Shown: positions 51,710 through 60,665 of the stretch, piece after piece
Numbering within the stretch: position 1 is the stretch's first letter
How the letters are laid out: each line of letters starts with the position of its first letter
Source of the DNA: Anaeromassilibacillus senegalensis
GTDB taxonomy: Bacteria > Bacillota > Clostridia > Oscillospirales > Acutalibacteraceae
NCBI RefSeq assembly: GCF_021531715.1
Contig: NZ_JAFBIT010000003.1
Span: forward strand, 62,001 to 126,000
DNA length: 64,000 bases
Reading direction: 5' to 3'
The notes under the pieces: model-generated
Databases searched by the model: none
What the model was told of the DNA's origin: nothing
Seen by the model: the letters and a program-made list of their open reading frames with translations, nothing else
Program-made: the position numbers and the translations under genes

Positions 51710-53221
51710 ATGAACAATCGGATAGACGCAATCTATGCAAGACAATCGGTAGACAAAAAGGACAGCATTTCCATTGAAAGCCAGATTGAATTTTGCAAAT
51801 ACGAGTTGAAAGGCGGTAACTGCAAGGAATACACAGACAAAGGGTACAGCGGCAAGAACACAGACCGTCCGAAGTTTCAAGAACTGGTGCGGGACATCAA
51901 GCGGGGCTTGATTGCAAAGGTCGTGGTTTACAAGCTCGACCGTATCAGCCGTTCCATTCTGGACTTTGCCAACATGATGGAGCTGTTCCAGCAGTACAAT
52001 GTGGAGTTTGTGTCCTCTACGGAAAAGTTTGATACCTCCACGCCGATGGGACGGGCCATGCTGAATATCTGTATCGTGTTCGCCCAGCTTGAACGGGAAA
52101 CGATACAGAAGCGGGTAACGGACGCTTACTACTCCCGCAGTCAGCGGGGCTTTAAGATGGGCGGGAAAGCCCCTTACGGCTTCCATACGGAGCCTATCAA
52201 GATGGACGGTATCAACACAAAGAAGCTGGTGGTAAACCCGGAGGAAGCGGCCAATATCCGGCTGATGTTTGAGATGTACGCCCAGCCCACAACTTCCTAC
52301 GGGGACATTACCCGGTACTTTGCCGAACAGGGGATTTTGTTCCATGGCAAAGAGCTGATACGCCCCACGCTGGCGCAGATGTTACGCAATCCTGTCTATG
52401 TGCAGGCAGACCTTGATGTGTACGAATTTTTCAAAAGTCAAGGTACAGTCATTGTCAATGACGTTGCCGATTTTACGGGCATGAACGGCTGCTATCTGTA
52501 TCAAGGGCGAGATGTAAAGGCCAGCAAGAAAAACGACTTAAAAGGCCAAATGCTGGTACTGGCTCCCCATGAGGGTATCGTCCCCTCCGACACCTGGCTG
52601 ACCTGCCGCAAGAAGCTGATGAACAACATGAAAATCCAGTCTGCCCGGAAAGCCACCCACACATGGCTGGCAGGAAAAATCAAGTGCGGGAATTGCGGGT
52701 ATGCTCTTATGAGTATCTACAATCCCTCCGGCAAACAGTATCTCCGCTGCACGAAACGGCTGGACAATAAAAGCTGTCCTGGCTGTGGGAAAATCATCAC
52801 TTCGGAACTGGAAGCGGTTGTTTATCAGCAGATGGTAAAGAAGCTGGCAAGCTACAAGACGCTGACAGGAAAAAAGAAAGCGGCAAAGGCAAACCCGAAA
52901 ATCACCGCCCTGCAAGTGGAACTTGCCCATGTAGACAGCGAGATTGAAAAGCTGGTGGACAGTCTGACGGGGGCAAACAATGTCCTGTTCTCCTATGTGA
53001 ATGTGAAGATAGCGGAACTGGACGGGCGCAAGCAGGAACTTCTGGCAAGGATAGCGGAGTTGACTGTGGAGGCCATCAGCCCGGAACAGGTCAGCCAGAT
53101 TTCCGGCTACCTCGATACCTGGGAGAATGTATCTTTTGATGACAAGCGGCGTGTGGTGGATTTGATGATCACCACCATAGCCGCCACAAGCGACAGCTTG
53201 AACATCACATGGAAAATCTGA
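51710..53221 (+). CDS. Large serine recombinase of the mobile element
   Basis: A 503-residue serine recombinase. AAAAGGAGCG precedes ATG 51710. The catalytic serine is S13 in YARQSVDKK, with DRISRS and AQLERETIQKRV of the resolvase domain. A recombinase domain follows (GKAPYGF, FAEQGI), then a zinc ribbon (IKCGNCGYALMSI, SCPGCGKI), and a coiled coil to the C-terminus. It probably integrates and excises the element at the ends described, 34 bases from the right inverted repeat. Confidence 0.92.
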   Translation: MNNRIDAIYARQSVDKKDSISIESQIEFCKYELKGGNCKEYTDKGYSGKNTDRPKFQELVRDIKRGLIAKVVVYKLDRISRSILDFANMMELFQQYNVEFVSSTEKFDTSTPMGRAMLNICIVFAQLERETIQKRVTDAYYSRSQRGFKMGGKAPYGFHTEPIKMDGINTKKLVVNPEEAANIRLMFEMYAQPTTSYGDITRYFAEQGILFHGKELIRPTLAQMLRNPVYVQADLDVYEFFKSQGTVIVNDVADFTGMNGCYLYQGRDVKASKKNDLKGQMLVLAPHEGIVPSDTWLTCRKKLMNNMKIQSARKATHTWLAGKIKCGNCGYALMSIYNPSGKQYLRCTKRLDNKSCPGCGKIITSELEAVVYQQMVKKLASYKTLTGKKKAAKANPKITALQVELAHVDSEIEKLVDSLTGANNVLFSYVNVKIAELDGRKQELLARIAELTVEAISPEQVSQISGYLDTWENVSFDDKRRVVDLMITTIAATSDSLNITWKI

Positions 53222-53254
53222 CTGGCGGCACCCCTCCCGTCAGATACCTACCCT

Positions 53255-53274
53255 GTGTAGTCCCTTGTAAACTG
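53255..53274 (+). repeat. Right terminal inverted repeat of the mobile element
   Basis: GTGTAGTCCCTTGTAAACTG; inverse of the left end with one mismatch. Confidence 0.8.
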
Positions 53275-53277
53275 TAC

Positions 53278-53493
53278 TTTGGTGATCTCCAAAATAAAAT
53301 TAGTATTCTTGAGAAACAATATCTTGCAGCTGAACAGTATAACGATTCTCTCAGGCAGGAAGCATACACGGTTCATTTATATGCTTCTCTCTCGCTGGAG
53401 GAGGCAAGAAAAACATCCATAAAAGATAAGCAGTCTCAAATCATCCGTTCCAGTGAACATATCCTCGAGTTACTTAATAACGAAAAAATTTAG
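53278..53493 (+). pseudogene. 3' half of the small coiled-coil gene split by the element
   Basis: Frame FGDLQNKISILEKQYLAAEQ through to LEEARKTSIKDKQ, ending LELLNNEKI. It continues the 5' half at 45,561-45,668 exactly in frame. It is a heptad-rich helix, so the intact protein was a one-helix membrane protein with a coiled coil. A small hairpin (TGCGACA/TGTCGCA, 53,493-53,512) follows. Confidence 0.75.
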
Positions 53494-53591
53494 TGCGACA
53501 GCAATGTCGCACTATTTTATGTGATCTCATCACCGAAATGTTATTTTAGATTGGCTATACTATAATCAAGCAAAGGAAAGGAGCTGGCAAT

Positions 53592-53657
53592 ATGGCAGTT
53601 ATCAATATTAAAACCTTGCAGCAAGGAATTGACATGATTATTTCCGACAGGCGATGA
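53592..53657 (+). CDS. Short ORF, probably 5' end of a broken gene
   Basis: ATG 53592 follows AAGGAAAGGAG and encodes 21 residues (MAVINIKTLQQGIDMIISDR and R) before TGA. A good ribosome site on so short an ORF suggests a gene whose body was lost. The remnant recombinase lies just after it and a DUF4357 3' end beyond; they may be two ends of one gene, but that is not shown. Confidence 0.4.
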   Translation: MAVINIKTLQQGIDMIISDRR

Positions 53658-53743
53658 TCAGCATATTATATCGAAGTAATAAAAGTCACCCGGAACTGAC
53701 CAAAAAAGTCGGCTCCGGGTTTCGTTTTGTGTCCATATTTTCT

Positions 53744-54613
53744 TTACTCTTCAACTTCCATCTGAAGACCAGATTTCAATTCCACCACAATCTTCTCATC
53801 GAAAATGGTGATCCTTTCGACCAGCCTTCTGGCGAGGGCTTCGCTGTACTCCGTAACGGCTGCGGGCATTTCTTCCAGAAAAGCAATCATGTCGTTCATT
53901 CGTGCCTGCAGGTCAGTTCGCTCTGCTGCCTCGGCAAGGATATCCTGGCGATCTCCTCGAAGGTCATCCATCTGAAGCCCCAGTTCTTCCACCAGTGTGT
54001 TATCGCCGGAGTTGTCGATCATCTGCTGCTGAAGATCTGCAAGCTGTTCATCAATCGCCGCAATCTTCGCTTCCAGGTCATCAAAGACCGTTTCCTGGAT
54101 GTTTGTTTTCAGAAGAGAAATGACGGCGTTCCTTCTAGCATAGGCATCGTTGACCGCAGTGACGATTGCCCCTTGCAGAACTTCTTCTTTCACCGTCCTT
54201 GCCGGACAGTCAAAGTCCATCTTTCCTTTGAGAACTCTGCTGACACATCGCCAGACCGTGGATTTGCAGCCACGGTTGTTCCATTTCACTCGGCGGTAGA
54301 TGTCTCCGCAGTGTCCACAGAACACCATGCCAGAAAGTGCGTACTTGCTACTGTAAACTCTGCGTTTGCCGTCAGGATTCAGATTGACTCGTCTGGCGAT
54401 CTCCGCTTTGACTTTCGTGAACACATCCCTATCAATAATGGCTTCATGGCTGCCTTCCACATAGTATTTCGGCATCTCGCCGTTGTTGGCAGCACGTTTC
54501 TTGTCCAGGATGCTGACCGTGTAAGTCTTCTGCAGAAGGGCATCTCCGATGTACTTCTCATTGGTAAGGATCTGATGGATGTTGCTCTCATGCCATTTCA
54601 GATGTCCCGCTCC
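53744..54613 (-). pseudogene. 3' two-fifths of a second large serine recombinase
   Basis: About 290 codons are open from [16 protein letters not shown] to the stop, covering part of the recombinase domain ([32 protein letters not shown]), the zinc ribbon ([26 protein letters not shown]) and the coiled coil. The catalytic resolvase domain is absent; the frame runs into DUF4357 sequence at about 54,613. It differs from the recombinase at 51,710, so it is from another element. Confidence 0.8.
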
Positions 54614-54937
54614 GTTGGAAATACTGTCCGCTTCTTGAATTTGGGCAATGCATCCGGCAAGGGTATGATTACTACTGAAGGCTTCGTGCTGTTTGCAGGA
54701 GCAGTCCTCAATGAAAAGACATCAGAGAAATCTCTGAGTAAGGGTGCTGCCACTCTTCGTAAAAAGTACCTTGCTTCTAACAAGGTGAAGGACTTTGTGA
54801 CCACTGAAGATATTCTTTTCTCCAGCTCTTCTGCTGCCGCCGATTTCGTCACCGGATACAGCGTAAGTGGACCCGCTACATGGAAGAATGCAGCCGGTGT
54901 GACACTGAAAGAACTGGAGGCAAAAGCCACAAAATAA
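54614..54937 (+). pseudogene. C-terminal fragment of a DUF4357 protein
   Basis: The frame from 54,614 reads [20 protein letters not shown], then [20 protein letters not shown] and ILFSSSSAAADFVTGYSVSG, ending NAAGVTLKELEAKATK. This is the DUF4357 domain, often at the end of restriction-associated or GIY-YIG proteins. The 5' part is missing, replaced by the recombinase remnant. An ATG at 54,602 lies inside the remnant and is not a credible start. Confidence 0.65.
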
Positions 54938-55032
54938 TGACAATAGTCCTATCGTCTCAGTAGCCCAAAAAGCAGTTTCTTGTCTCAACCTATCCAAATG
55001 CAGACTATGACGCTATTGTCAAAACACGAAAA

Positions 55033-55086
55033 AAGGGATTCCAGGAGACTGCCAAAAACTGCAAATCTCTCGGAATCCCTTATTTT
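55033..55086. terminator. Terminator between the DUF4357 remnant and rlmCD
   Basis: AAGGGATTCC pairs with GGAATCCCTT, enclosing an inner GAGA/TCTC stem, with a T-rich tail on the plus strand and A-rich sequence on the other side. Confidence 0.7.
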
Positions 55087-55107
55087 AAGCCTATTTCTGT
55101 ACTTTTT

Positions 55108-56268
55108 TTACTTGTTTCGTGACAGAAGACATACCGTCTCGACGTGATTCGTGTGCGGGAACATATCGACGGGCTGTATTTTCTGGACGCGGTAGCCGCG
55201 CTTTGAGAGGAAGGTGAGGTCACGGGCGAGGGTTTCGGGGTTGCAGGAGACATACACGATGCGCTTCGGCGCGAGCGTGACGGCGGAGGAGAGGAACGCC
55301 TGGTCGCTGCCCGCACGCGGCGGGTCCATCAAGAGGACGTCGCACGGCTCGCGGTTTTCCGCCATGTCGATCATGAATTCGCCTGCGTCGGCGCAGATAA
55401 AGCGGATGTTCTGCATGCCGTTCAGTTTCGCGTTGGAGATCGCGTCGCGCACGGCGTCGCGGTTGACCTCCACGCCGAGCACCTGTCCGGCGGTTTTCGC
55501 GGCGATCATGCCGATGGTGCCGATGCCGCAGTATGCGTCGATGACCGTTTCGTGCCCCGTGAGCGCGGCGAATTCCATCGCCTTGCCGTAGAGCACCTCG
55601 GTCTGCACGGGGTTGATCTGGTAAAAGGACTTCGCCGAGATGCGGAATTTCAGCCCGCAGAGCACGTCCGTGATGTAGCCGGGGCCGTAAAGCGCCTTTT
55701 CATTCGGGCCGAGCAGCATCGAGGTGAAGCGGTCGTTGACGTTCTGCACGACCGTCGTGATCTCCGGATGGAGCTTCAGCAGCGCGCGCAGGAAGTTGTT
55801 CTTCGCGGGGAAGACCGGAGTGCCGGTCACGAGCACGACCATGACCTCGCCGGTCTGGAAGCCGCGCTTTACGAGCACATGGCGCAGAAAGCCGCGCCCT
55901 GTCACCTCGTTGTACGTCGTCATTTTGAAATCGACGAGGAGCTTCCGGATATCGACGATGATGCGGTCGGCGGTTTCGTCCTCCGTCATGCAGCTGTCCA
56001 CCGCGACGATGTTGTGCGTGCTGCTCTGGTAGATGCCGGAGATGACGCGCCCGGCGCGCGTTGTGCCGAACGCTGCCTGCACCTTGTTGCGGTAGTGGTA
56101 CGGATTTTCCATGCCGATGATCGGCTCCACATGGCAGAAGCGCCCGAGAAGCCGGATGCACAGGCGGTTTTTCCACGCGAGCTGCTCCTTGTAGCTGAGG
56201 TTCTGAAGCTGGCAGCCGCCGCATTTCTTACTGTGCGGGCAGCGGTTTTCGTTTTGAGAGGCGGTCAT
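55108..56268 (-). CDS. 23S rRNA (uracil-5-)-methyltransferase RlmCD/RlmD
   Basis: A 386-residue methyltransferase. ATG 56268 follows GGAAGGGATA. The N-terminus has the Fe-S motif CPHSKKCGGCQLQNLSY; a TRAM domain is missing. The SAM site is ETVIDAYCGIGTIGMIAA; LMDPPRAG is the target-base motif and VSCNPETLARDL has the catalytic cysteine. It makes 5-methyluridine in 23S rRNA. Base use is as in the core region, so this host gene separates two low-GC segments. Confidence 0.9.
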   Translation of the reverse strand: MTASQNENRCPHSKKCGGCQLQNLSYKEQLAWKNRLCIRLLGRFCHVEPIIGMENPYHYRNKVQAAFGTTRAGRVISGIYQSSTHNIVAVDSCMTEDETADRIIVDIRKLLVDFKMTTYNEVTGRGFLRHVLVKRGFQTGEVMVVLVTGTPVFPAKNNFLRALLKLHPEITTVVQNVNDRFTSMLLGPNEKALYGPGYITDVLCGLKFRISAKSFYQINPVQTEVLYGKAMEFAALTGHETVIDAYCGIGTIGMIAAKTAGQVLGVEVNRDAVRDAISNAKLNGMQNIRFICADAGEFMIDMAENREPCDVLLMDPPRAGSDQAFLSSAVTLAPKRIVYVSCNPETLARDLTFLSKRGYRVQKIQPVDMFPHTNHVETVCLLSRNK

Positions 56269-56423
56269 AGCGGTATCCCTTCCGTTTCCGGTTTGTTTTC
56301 TGCTTCTTTTATACCATAAGTGTGGGAGGAAATCAAGAAAAGCCCCTCGCAAAAGAGCGTTCAGCCTAGGGATAACCAAAAAAGGATATTTTTGACTGAC
56401 ACTCTTCAAGTGGGACCAACAGA

Positions 56424-56464
56424 AAGGCCACACAACAGGCTACAATGTCTGCTGTGTGGCCTTT
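56424..56464 (-). terminator. Terminator of the KwaA-like gene
   Basis: On the minus strand AAAGGCCACACA pairs with TGTGTGGCCTTT across 16 bases, with an inner CAG/CTG stem. It follows the stop codon. Confidence 0.75.
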
Positions 56465-56482
56465 CCTATTTTGCGATGATAC

Positions 56483-57052
56483 TTAATGCTGCTTTTCTTC
56501 ATTTAATTTTACAGCGTATTCATTGTTAATGGGACGTACCAATATCGTTTCGCCAATTCGAGCGGAGAGTATCTCCTGGCAGATTACAGTTTTGCTAATA
56601 GAAATACCATCTTCATTCTTGAGTTCGCAAGAATAGAATCTATAATTCATTAGCTCAAGCAATATATTCACTGAGAAATGGCTATGACGTATAGACAGAA
56701 ATGCAAAGACAAAGAAAAAAACGAGGAATAGGACTACTTCACTCCATACAGTGAAATCAAATGCAAACAGAGGGAGTATATACGATAACAAAAAATCTGC
56801 AGTAATAGTTTTTTCTTCTATAGCCGTGATAATTGAATATTCCTGTGATCCCTGCATGTTCTTGGGATTAAATTCCAGCATTAAGATAATGAGAGAAATA
56901 ATGCTGACAATCAATATCAATAAAACGCTGATTGCCTCTGTTTGTATATTCGGATTTCCCTCGCAAATGCTCTTTATATCTAAGAAAAGCACAGATATCC
57001 AAAGGGGAAAAAACGAAAGGAAAAACATGCTAAAACCCGTTATTATCGACAT
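56483..57052 (-). CDS. KwaA-like four-helix membrane protein
   Basis: A 189-residue protein from ATG 57052, which follows GGGGGAAG; a longer start at 57,091 overlaps the upstream gene. Four membrane segments are visible (MFFLSFFPLWISVLFLDI, SVLLILIVSIISLIILML, ADFLLSYILPLFAFDFTVWS, VVLFLVFFFVFAFLSI). A polar C-terminal 60 residues follow. Size, topology and pairing with a DUF4868 gene match KwaA of the Kiwa antiphage system, a membrane sensor. Direct sequence identity to known KwaA was not tested. Confidence 0.6.
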   Translation of the reverse strand: MSIITGFSMFFLSFFPLWISVLFLDIKSICEGNPNIQTEAISVLLILIVSIISLIILMLEFNPKNMQGSQEYSIITAIEEKTITADFLLSYILPLFAFDFTVWSEVVLFLVFFFVFAFLSIRHSHFSVNILLELMNYRFYSCELKNEDGISISKTVICQEILSARIGETILVRPINNEYAVKLNEEKQH

Positions 57053-57068
57053 TTTCTTCCCCCCATGA

Positions 57069-58001
57069 TTACTTCCATTGGCGCGCTCCATCGACTTCTA
57101 CTGCAGTTTTTTCAAATGGATCGATCATTCCCTTGTTGCACAGTAGTTTTACGATTTTCTCAGCTGCTCCCTCTACTGTCGCGTCAAACTTATCTCCAGC
57201 ATCATACAACGGAATAGAGAAACGCTTGGCCATTGCTACACGAATGTTTTTCTTCTTCAATGCAGTCAGCCGACTTGCATTGAAGGCAATAAATCTTCTT
57301 GGATTGTGACCGGATTCTGCAGTAGATTTAAAGCAGTCTATACCACCAATAATATTTGCTTGCTCGACTTCTTCAATTTTTTGCTGACAAACCGCTTTGT
57401 ACGAACGAGCCATATTAAAAAGGTTCTCGCCAGCCAAAGTCAAAAAGTACACCGTTTCCCCAACAACGAGAATATCCATTGTTGGTCTTAGTGATAAGAC
57501 CTTATCAGATAATTCTTCGAAAACACCATTTTTTCGGAGAAATTTATGTTTGAGCGTGGTGACAGGATTTTGCATAGAAATCAATTTTACAGGTGTACTC
57601 TCATTGTCAAGCTTAATCTGTCCCTTAAGCAGATATGCCGAGGTATATTCAAAAGGATCATTCTCGGTATTTGGATCTGCAATTACCTGCAAAAAGCTGG
57701 CATATTCCGAAGCAATCAATTCATGGGCAGTAGAAAGCTTATAAACAACAAGCGCATCTGCAGTCCCGTCATACTCACGAACTTCTCGATACGAATCGAT
57801 TGCTTTTTTTCCAGTTCCGGTATAAACAGCCGCTATATCATTTATCAATGTAGAAAGTCTTCCATTCGGAGAGAGTGTAATCTGTCTGCTACTGTATCCT
57901 GTGCCTGTCCGCTTTGATGTTTTTATATTCAACAATTGCAGGGACCAATTGCTTCCAGAACCTAGATTTTGAAACACCTTCTTAATTATATCAAGCGACA
58001 A
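57069..58001 (-). CDS. KwaB-like DUF4868 protein
   Basis: A 310-residue protein. TTG 58001 is likely, with AAGGGAG 8 bases upstream; GTG 58010 is too near that site. The middle (VTTLKHKFLRKNGVFEELSD, LSLRPTMDILVVGETVYFLT, GENLFNMARSYKAVC) fits DUF4868, the domain of KwaB. KwaB binds DNA and blocks phage in Kiwa. It begins 15 bases after the res stop codon and is followed 16 bases later by the KwaA-like gene. In the described Escherichia system kwaA comes first; here the order is reversed. Confidence 0.65.
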   Translation of the reverse strand: MSLDIIKKVFQNLGSGSNWSLQLLNIKTSKRTGTGYSSRQITLSPNGRLSTLINDIAAVYTGTGKKAIDSYREVREYDGTADALVVYKLSTAHELIASEYASFLQVIADPNTENDPFEYTSAYLLKGQIKLDNESTPVKLISMQNPVTTLKHKFLRKNGVFEELSDKVLSLRPTMDILVVGETVYFLTLAGENLFNMARSYKAVCQQKIEEVEQANIIGGIDCFKSTAESGHNPRRFIAFNASRLTALKKKNIRVAMAKRFSIPLYDAGDKFDATVEGAAEKIVKLLCNKGMIDPFEKTAVEVDGARQWK

Positions 58002-58016
58002 AATAATCACTCCCTT

Positions 58017-60665
58017 CTATACTTCTTTAAATCTACCTGCCAACTGCATGAACGAAGAGTTCGGCATGACTTGTTTAGACGGAATGAACAGATACCGCCA
58101 TTCCTTATAACCATTCGCCTTGCCCCAACGGGAAGCAACTTCGCAATACTGGATACCACGCTTTTTCTTGGCTATGACATCCGGGTCGTTGAGTTTATCT
58201 TCGCCTTTGACTTCAACGAGATAGATGACGCTTTCTGTTTCTACAACGAAGTCCGGTTCATAGCTGTGTCCGTGATTATAAGTGATATTGAATTCCAGCG
58301 GTGCCGGACGGAGCCAGTTCTGCACATCGGTATCATATTCCAATACCCGTGCGAGGAGCAGTTCCGGGTGGCTGTCAAACTTGGCTCGGTCAAATACACC
58401 CTTTTTGATACCATCGAAGAGGACAGACTGGATTTTTTCCGTATAAGCAGAAAAAAGATTGACGCGCTCGATGTAGCTATAGGACTGCTGCAAATTGTAA
58501 TCCCGGGTGCCCACCACCTCTTCCTGTAAGAATCCATTTTCACAGTAGAAGTGCTGGAGCATCTGCTTGTAGATTTTGTTGCCGATATCACGCTTGTACA
58601 TCATGATGATGTTCTGCATACCATTGGTACCGTACCGGCTTTCGTAATGGTCACAGACCTGGGTGATCAGCTTGAACAACAGCTTGGAGCATTTTTCATA
58701 ATCGATTTCCGGCTTCTTACGAAGCTGCTCCAAAATGACCTTTTTCGGATTGTATCCATCAAAATCGATGGCATCGCCTTTGATGCGCTGACGATCCTGC
58801 ATATCCTCCAGATTTTGCACCAGCAGTTCGTTCTTGATGGGCACATGAGTGAACTCGGTCATATCCAGGTCAAAGTCCACGAACACATACTCTTCAACGC
58901 CGGTATCGGTCACTTTGATCCGAGGGATGGGAATAAACTTGCTGACCGCAGCTCGATGGGTTTCCTCTGTCTGGTATAGCATCCACGCCGCAAGCGGGTT
59001 TTCATTTTCCTTGAATACATCGCCCAGGTCTTTATCTTCAGAAACCTTCTGCTTGACCGTCTCCACAATCTGCTGGGCTTGAGCAGGGGTAACCGTGTGC
59101 GCAGGCGTATGTTGGATATGCTGCGTGACCTCTGTACTGATGATTTCAGCGGCCTTTTTCAGCAGTGCATCCGTTGCCGCTGTTTTCTGAAGCTGGGTAT
59201 GCTCATAAGCCTTTTGAAGGTTTGTTTCCGGCTCGGTCTCAATCGCCAGCTGCGTATAGGCAACCTGTTCCGGTACGATTTCTTCCGCCTTGATGATATT
59301 CCCGGCTTTAAAGATAGAATCGCCCTTCTGTGCTTCAGCCAGAATGTCATTGAATTTATCGTGAGCAGTCAGCATAACTGCATCCACATCTTTGTCCCCA
59401 GTGCGTTCCCCATAGGGCAGACGCAGGCCACGGCCTACCATTTGCTCACGCAGAATTTTGGATGCAGCCGTTCGGAGAGGAACGATTGTATAAAGGTTAT
59501 TAACGTCCCACCCCTCTTTGAGCATGTTGACGTGAATGACAATTTCCACCGGATTTTCCGGATTTTCCACATCCAGAAGCAGGCGGGTGTTGGCTTCGGT
59601 TTCAGAACCCTTTTGCTTGGAATGGACGATAATGGTCTTGTTTCGATAAGCTCCGCCGCGAAATTCATCGGATTTGACAAACTTCTCCACCCAGGCCGCA
59701 TGGTCGGTGTCCTTGCAGACGACCAGCATAAACGGTTTTACAAGCCGTTTGCCGTGATTGGCAGCGTAAACCTCCAGCTTGCGTTTCGTGTTCTCATGAC
59801 AGGCGATGCCGTCCAGCAGCATCATTTTATCGAGTTGCTCATCGCCAAAGTTGTAAAAATCAATATCGGAACGGGTAACCGCATACGGAGTACGGGTATA
59901 GCCATCCTCAATCGCCTTGGACAGCGGATACTCATATACCACATTTTTGAAAGGAATCTGCTTGCTTCCCTGGGTCACAAGGGGTGTGGCGGTCAATTCC
60001 AGGCCCAGAAGCGGATGCAGTTCGTTGAGTGCCTGTGCGCCCTTTTCTGCCCGATAGTGGTGGGATTCATCCATAATGAGGACCAAATCCGGCAATTCGG
60101 ACAGATACTGATAGAACGAGTTGCCAATCAGCTCGTTCACTTTTTTCATGTTCGCGCCTTCCTTATTGAACTTGTCGATGTTGTATACGAAAATATGAAC
60201 ATCGGATTCAAACAGGGAAATCGTTTTTTCGCGATAATCATCATCCGTGATAATCTGCGGTGCCGTGACGAAGCAGCCGAGGCCGCGGAACACATATTTT
60301 TCGCTGTTGCTGTCGCTCAGATCCTTCTTCAGCTTCTCATAAATTGTTGTATTCGGCGCGACAACGAAGAAGTTGCGGATATTGTGCTGGGTATATAAAT
60401 GGGCAATGAACGCACCCATCAGCCGGGTTTTGCCCACGCCGGTAGCCAGGGCAAAGGTCAGCGACATGAAATCCCGCTCAAAATCGGAGCAGATCGGATA
60501 CATGGCGTGGACAGCACCGAGGGCAGCCTTCAGGTTCATAGCCTTGCGAAGCTGCACAGTATTGACAATCTCCTCCAGAATTTTGAGAGACTGCGTCTGC
60601 GGCTTGCGCAGGGACATGACGCCGCTGATATAGTCCGTGGTATATTGAGGAAAATGATTATTCAT
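58017..60665 (-). CDS. Type III restriction enzyme Res subunit
   Basis: An 882-residue protein from ATG 60665, whose start overlaps the end of the methylase ORF by 8 bases. The SF2 helicase motor has Walker A ATGVGKTR, DEAD-like LIMDESHHYRA, LTATPL, and MVGRGLRLPYG. The C-terminal nuclease is of PD-(D/E)xK type: PDFVVETESVIYLVEVKGED. Type III Res needs Mod for target recognition and cutting. It appears complete, unlike its Mod partner. Confidence 0.92.
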   Translation of the reverse strand: MNNHFPQYTTDYISGVMSLRKPQTQSLKILEEIVNTVQLRKAMNLKAALGAVHAMYPICSDFERDFMSLTFALATGVGKTRLMGAFIAHLYTQHNIRNFFVVAPNTTIYEKLKKDLSDSNSEKYVFRGLGCFVTAPQIITDDDYREKTISLFESDVHIFVYNIDKFNKEGANMKKVNELIGNSFYQYLSELPDLVLIMDESHHYRAEKGAQALNELHPLLGLELTATPLVTQGSKQIPFKNVVYEYPLSKAIEDGYTRTPYAVTRSDIDFYNFGDEQLDKMMLLDGIACHENTKRKLEVYAANHGKRLVKPFMLVVCKDTDHAAWVEKFVKSDEFRGGAYRNKTIIVHSKQKGSETEANTRLLLDVENPENPVEIVIHVNMLKEGWDVNNLYTIVPLRTAASKILREQMVGRGLRLPYGERTGDKDVDAVMLTAHDKFNDILAEAQKGDSIFKAGNIIKAEEIVPEQVAYTQLAIETEPETNLQKAYEHTQLQKTAATDALLKKAAEIISTEVTQHIQHTPAHTVTPAQAQQIVETVKQKVSEDKDLGDVFKENENPLAAWMLYQTEETHRAAVSKFIPIPRIKVTDTGVEEYVFVDFDLDMTEFTHVPIKNELLVQNLEDMQDRQRIKGDAIDFDGYNPKKVILEQLRKKPEIDYEKCSKLLFKLITQVCDHYESRYGTNGMQNIIMMYKRDIGNKIYKQMLQHFYCENGFLQEEVVGTRDYNLQQSYSYIERVNLFSAYTEKIQSVLFDGIKKGVFDRAKFDSHPELLLARVLEYDTDVQNWLRPAPLEFNITYNHGHSYEPDFVVETESVIYLVEVKGEDKLNDPDVIAKKKRGIQYCEVASRWGKANGYKEWRYLFIPSKQVMPNSSFMQLAGRFKEV

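Larger units (their letters stand above)
45669..53277. mobile_element. Mobilizable serine-recombinase element carrying a Mef-like efflux gene
   Basis: A 7.6-kb element bounded by a direct TAC (45,666-45,668 and 53,275-53,277) and 20-bp near-perfect inverted ends. Removing it restores one open frame in the split gene, which fixes both ends. Cargo in order: hairpin-rich region, Mef-like transporter, a 266-residue regulator, a small protein, Cys-rich VLP protein, RepA_N protein, MobV relaxase, small protein, serine recombinase. The layout is like Tn4451-type integrative mobilizable elements. It encodes no conjugation machinery, so it would need a helper. Confidence 0.88.

Noticed and set aside
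53654-54937. 427-codon plus-strand ORF
   Set aside because: Only the last 108 codons are protein-like (DUF4357); the rest is the antisense of the recombinase remnant.
59079-60398. 439-codon open frame on the plus strand
   Set aside because: Shadow of the type III res gene.
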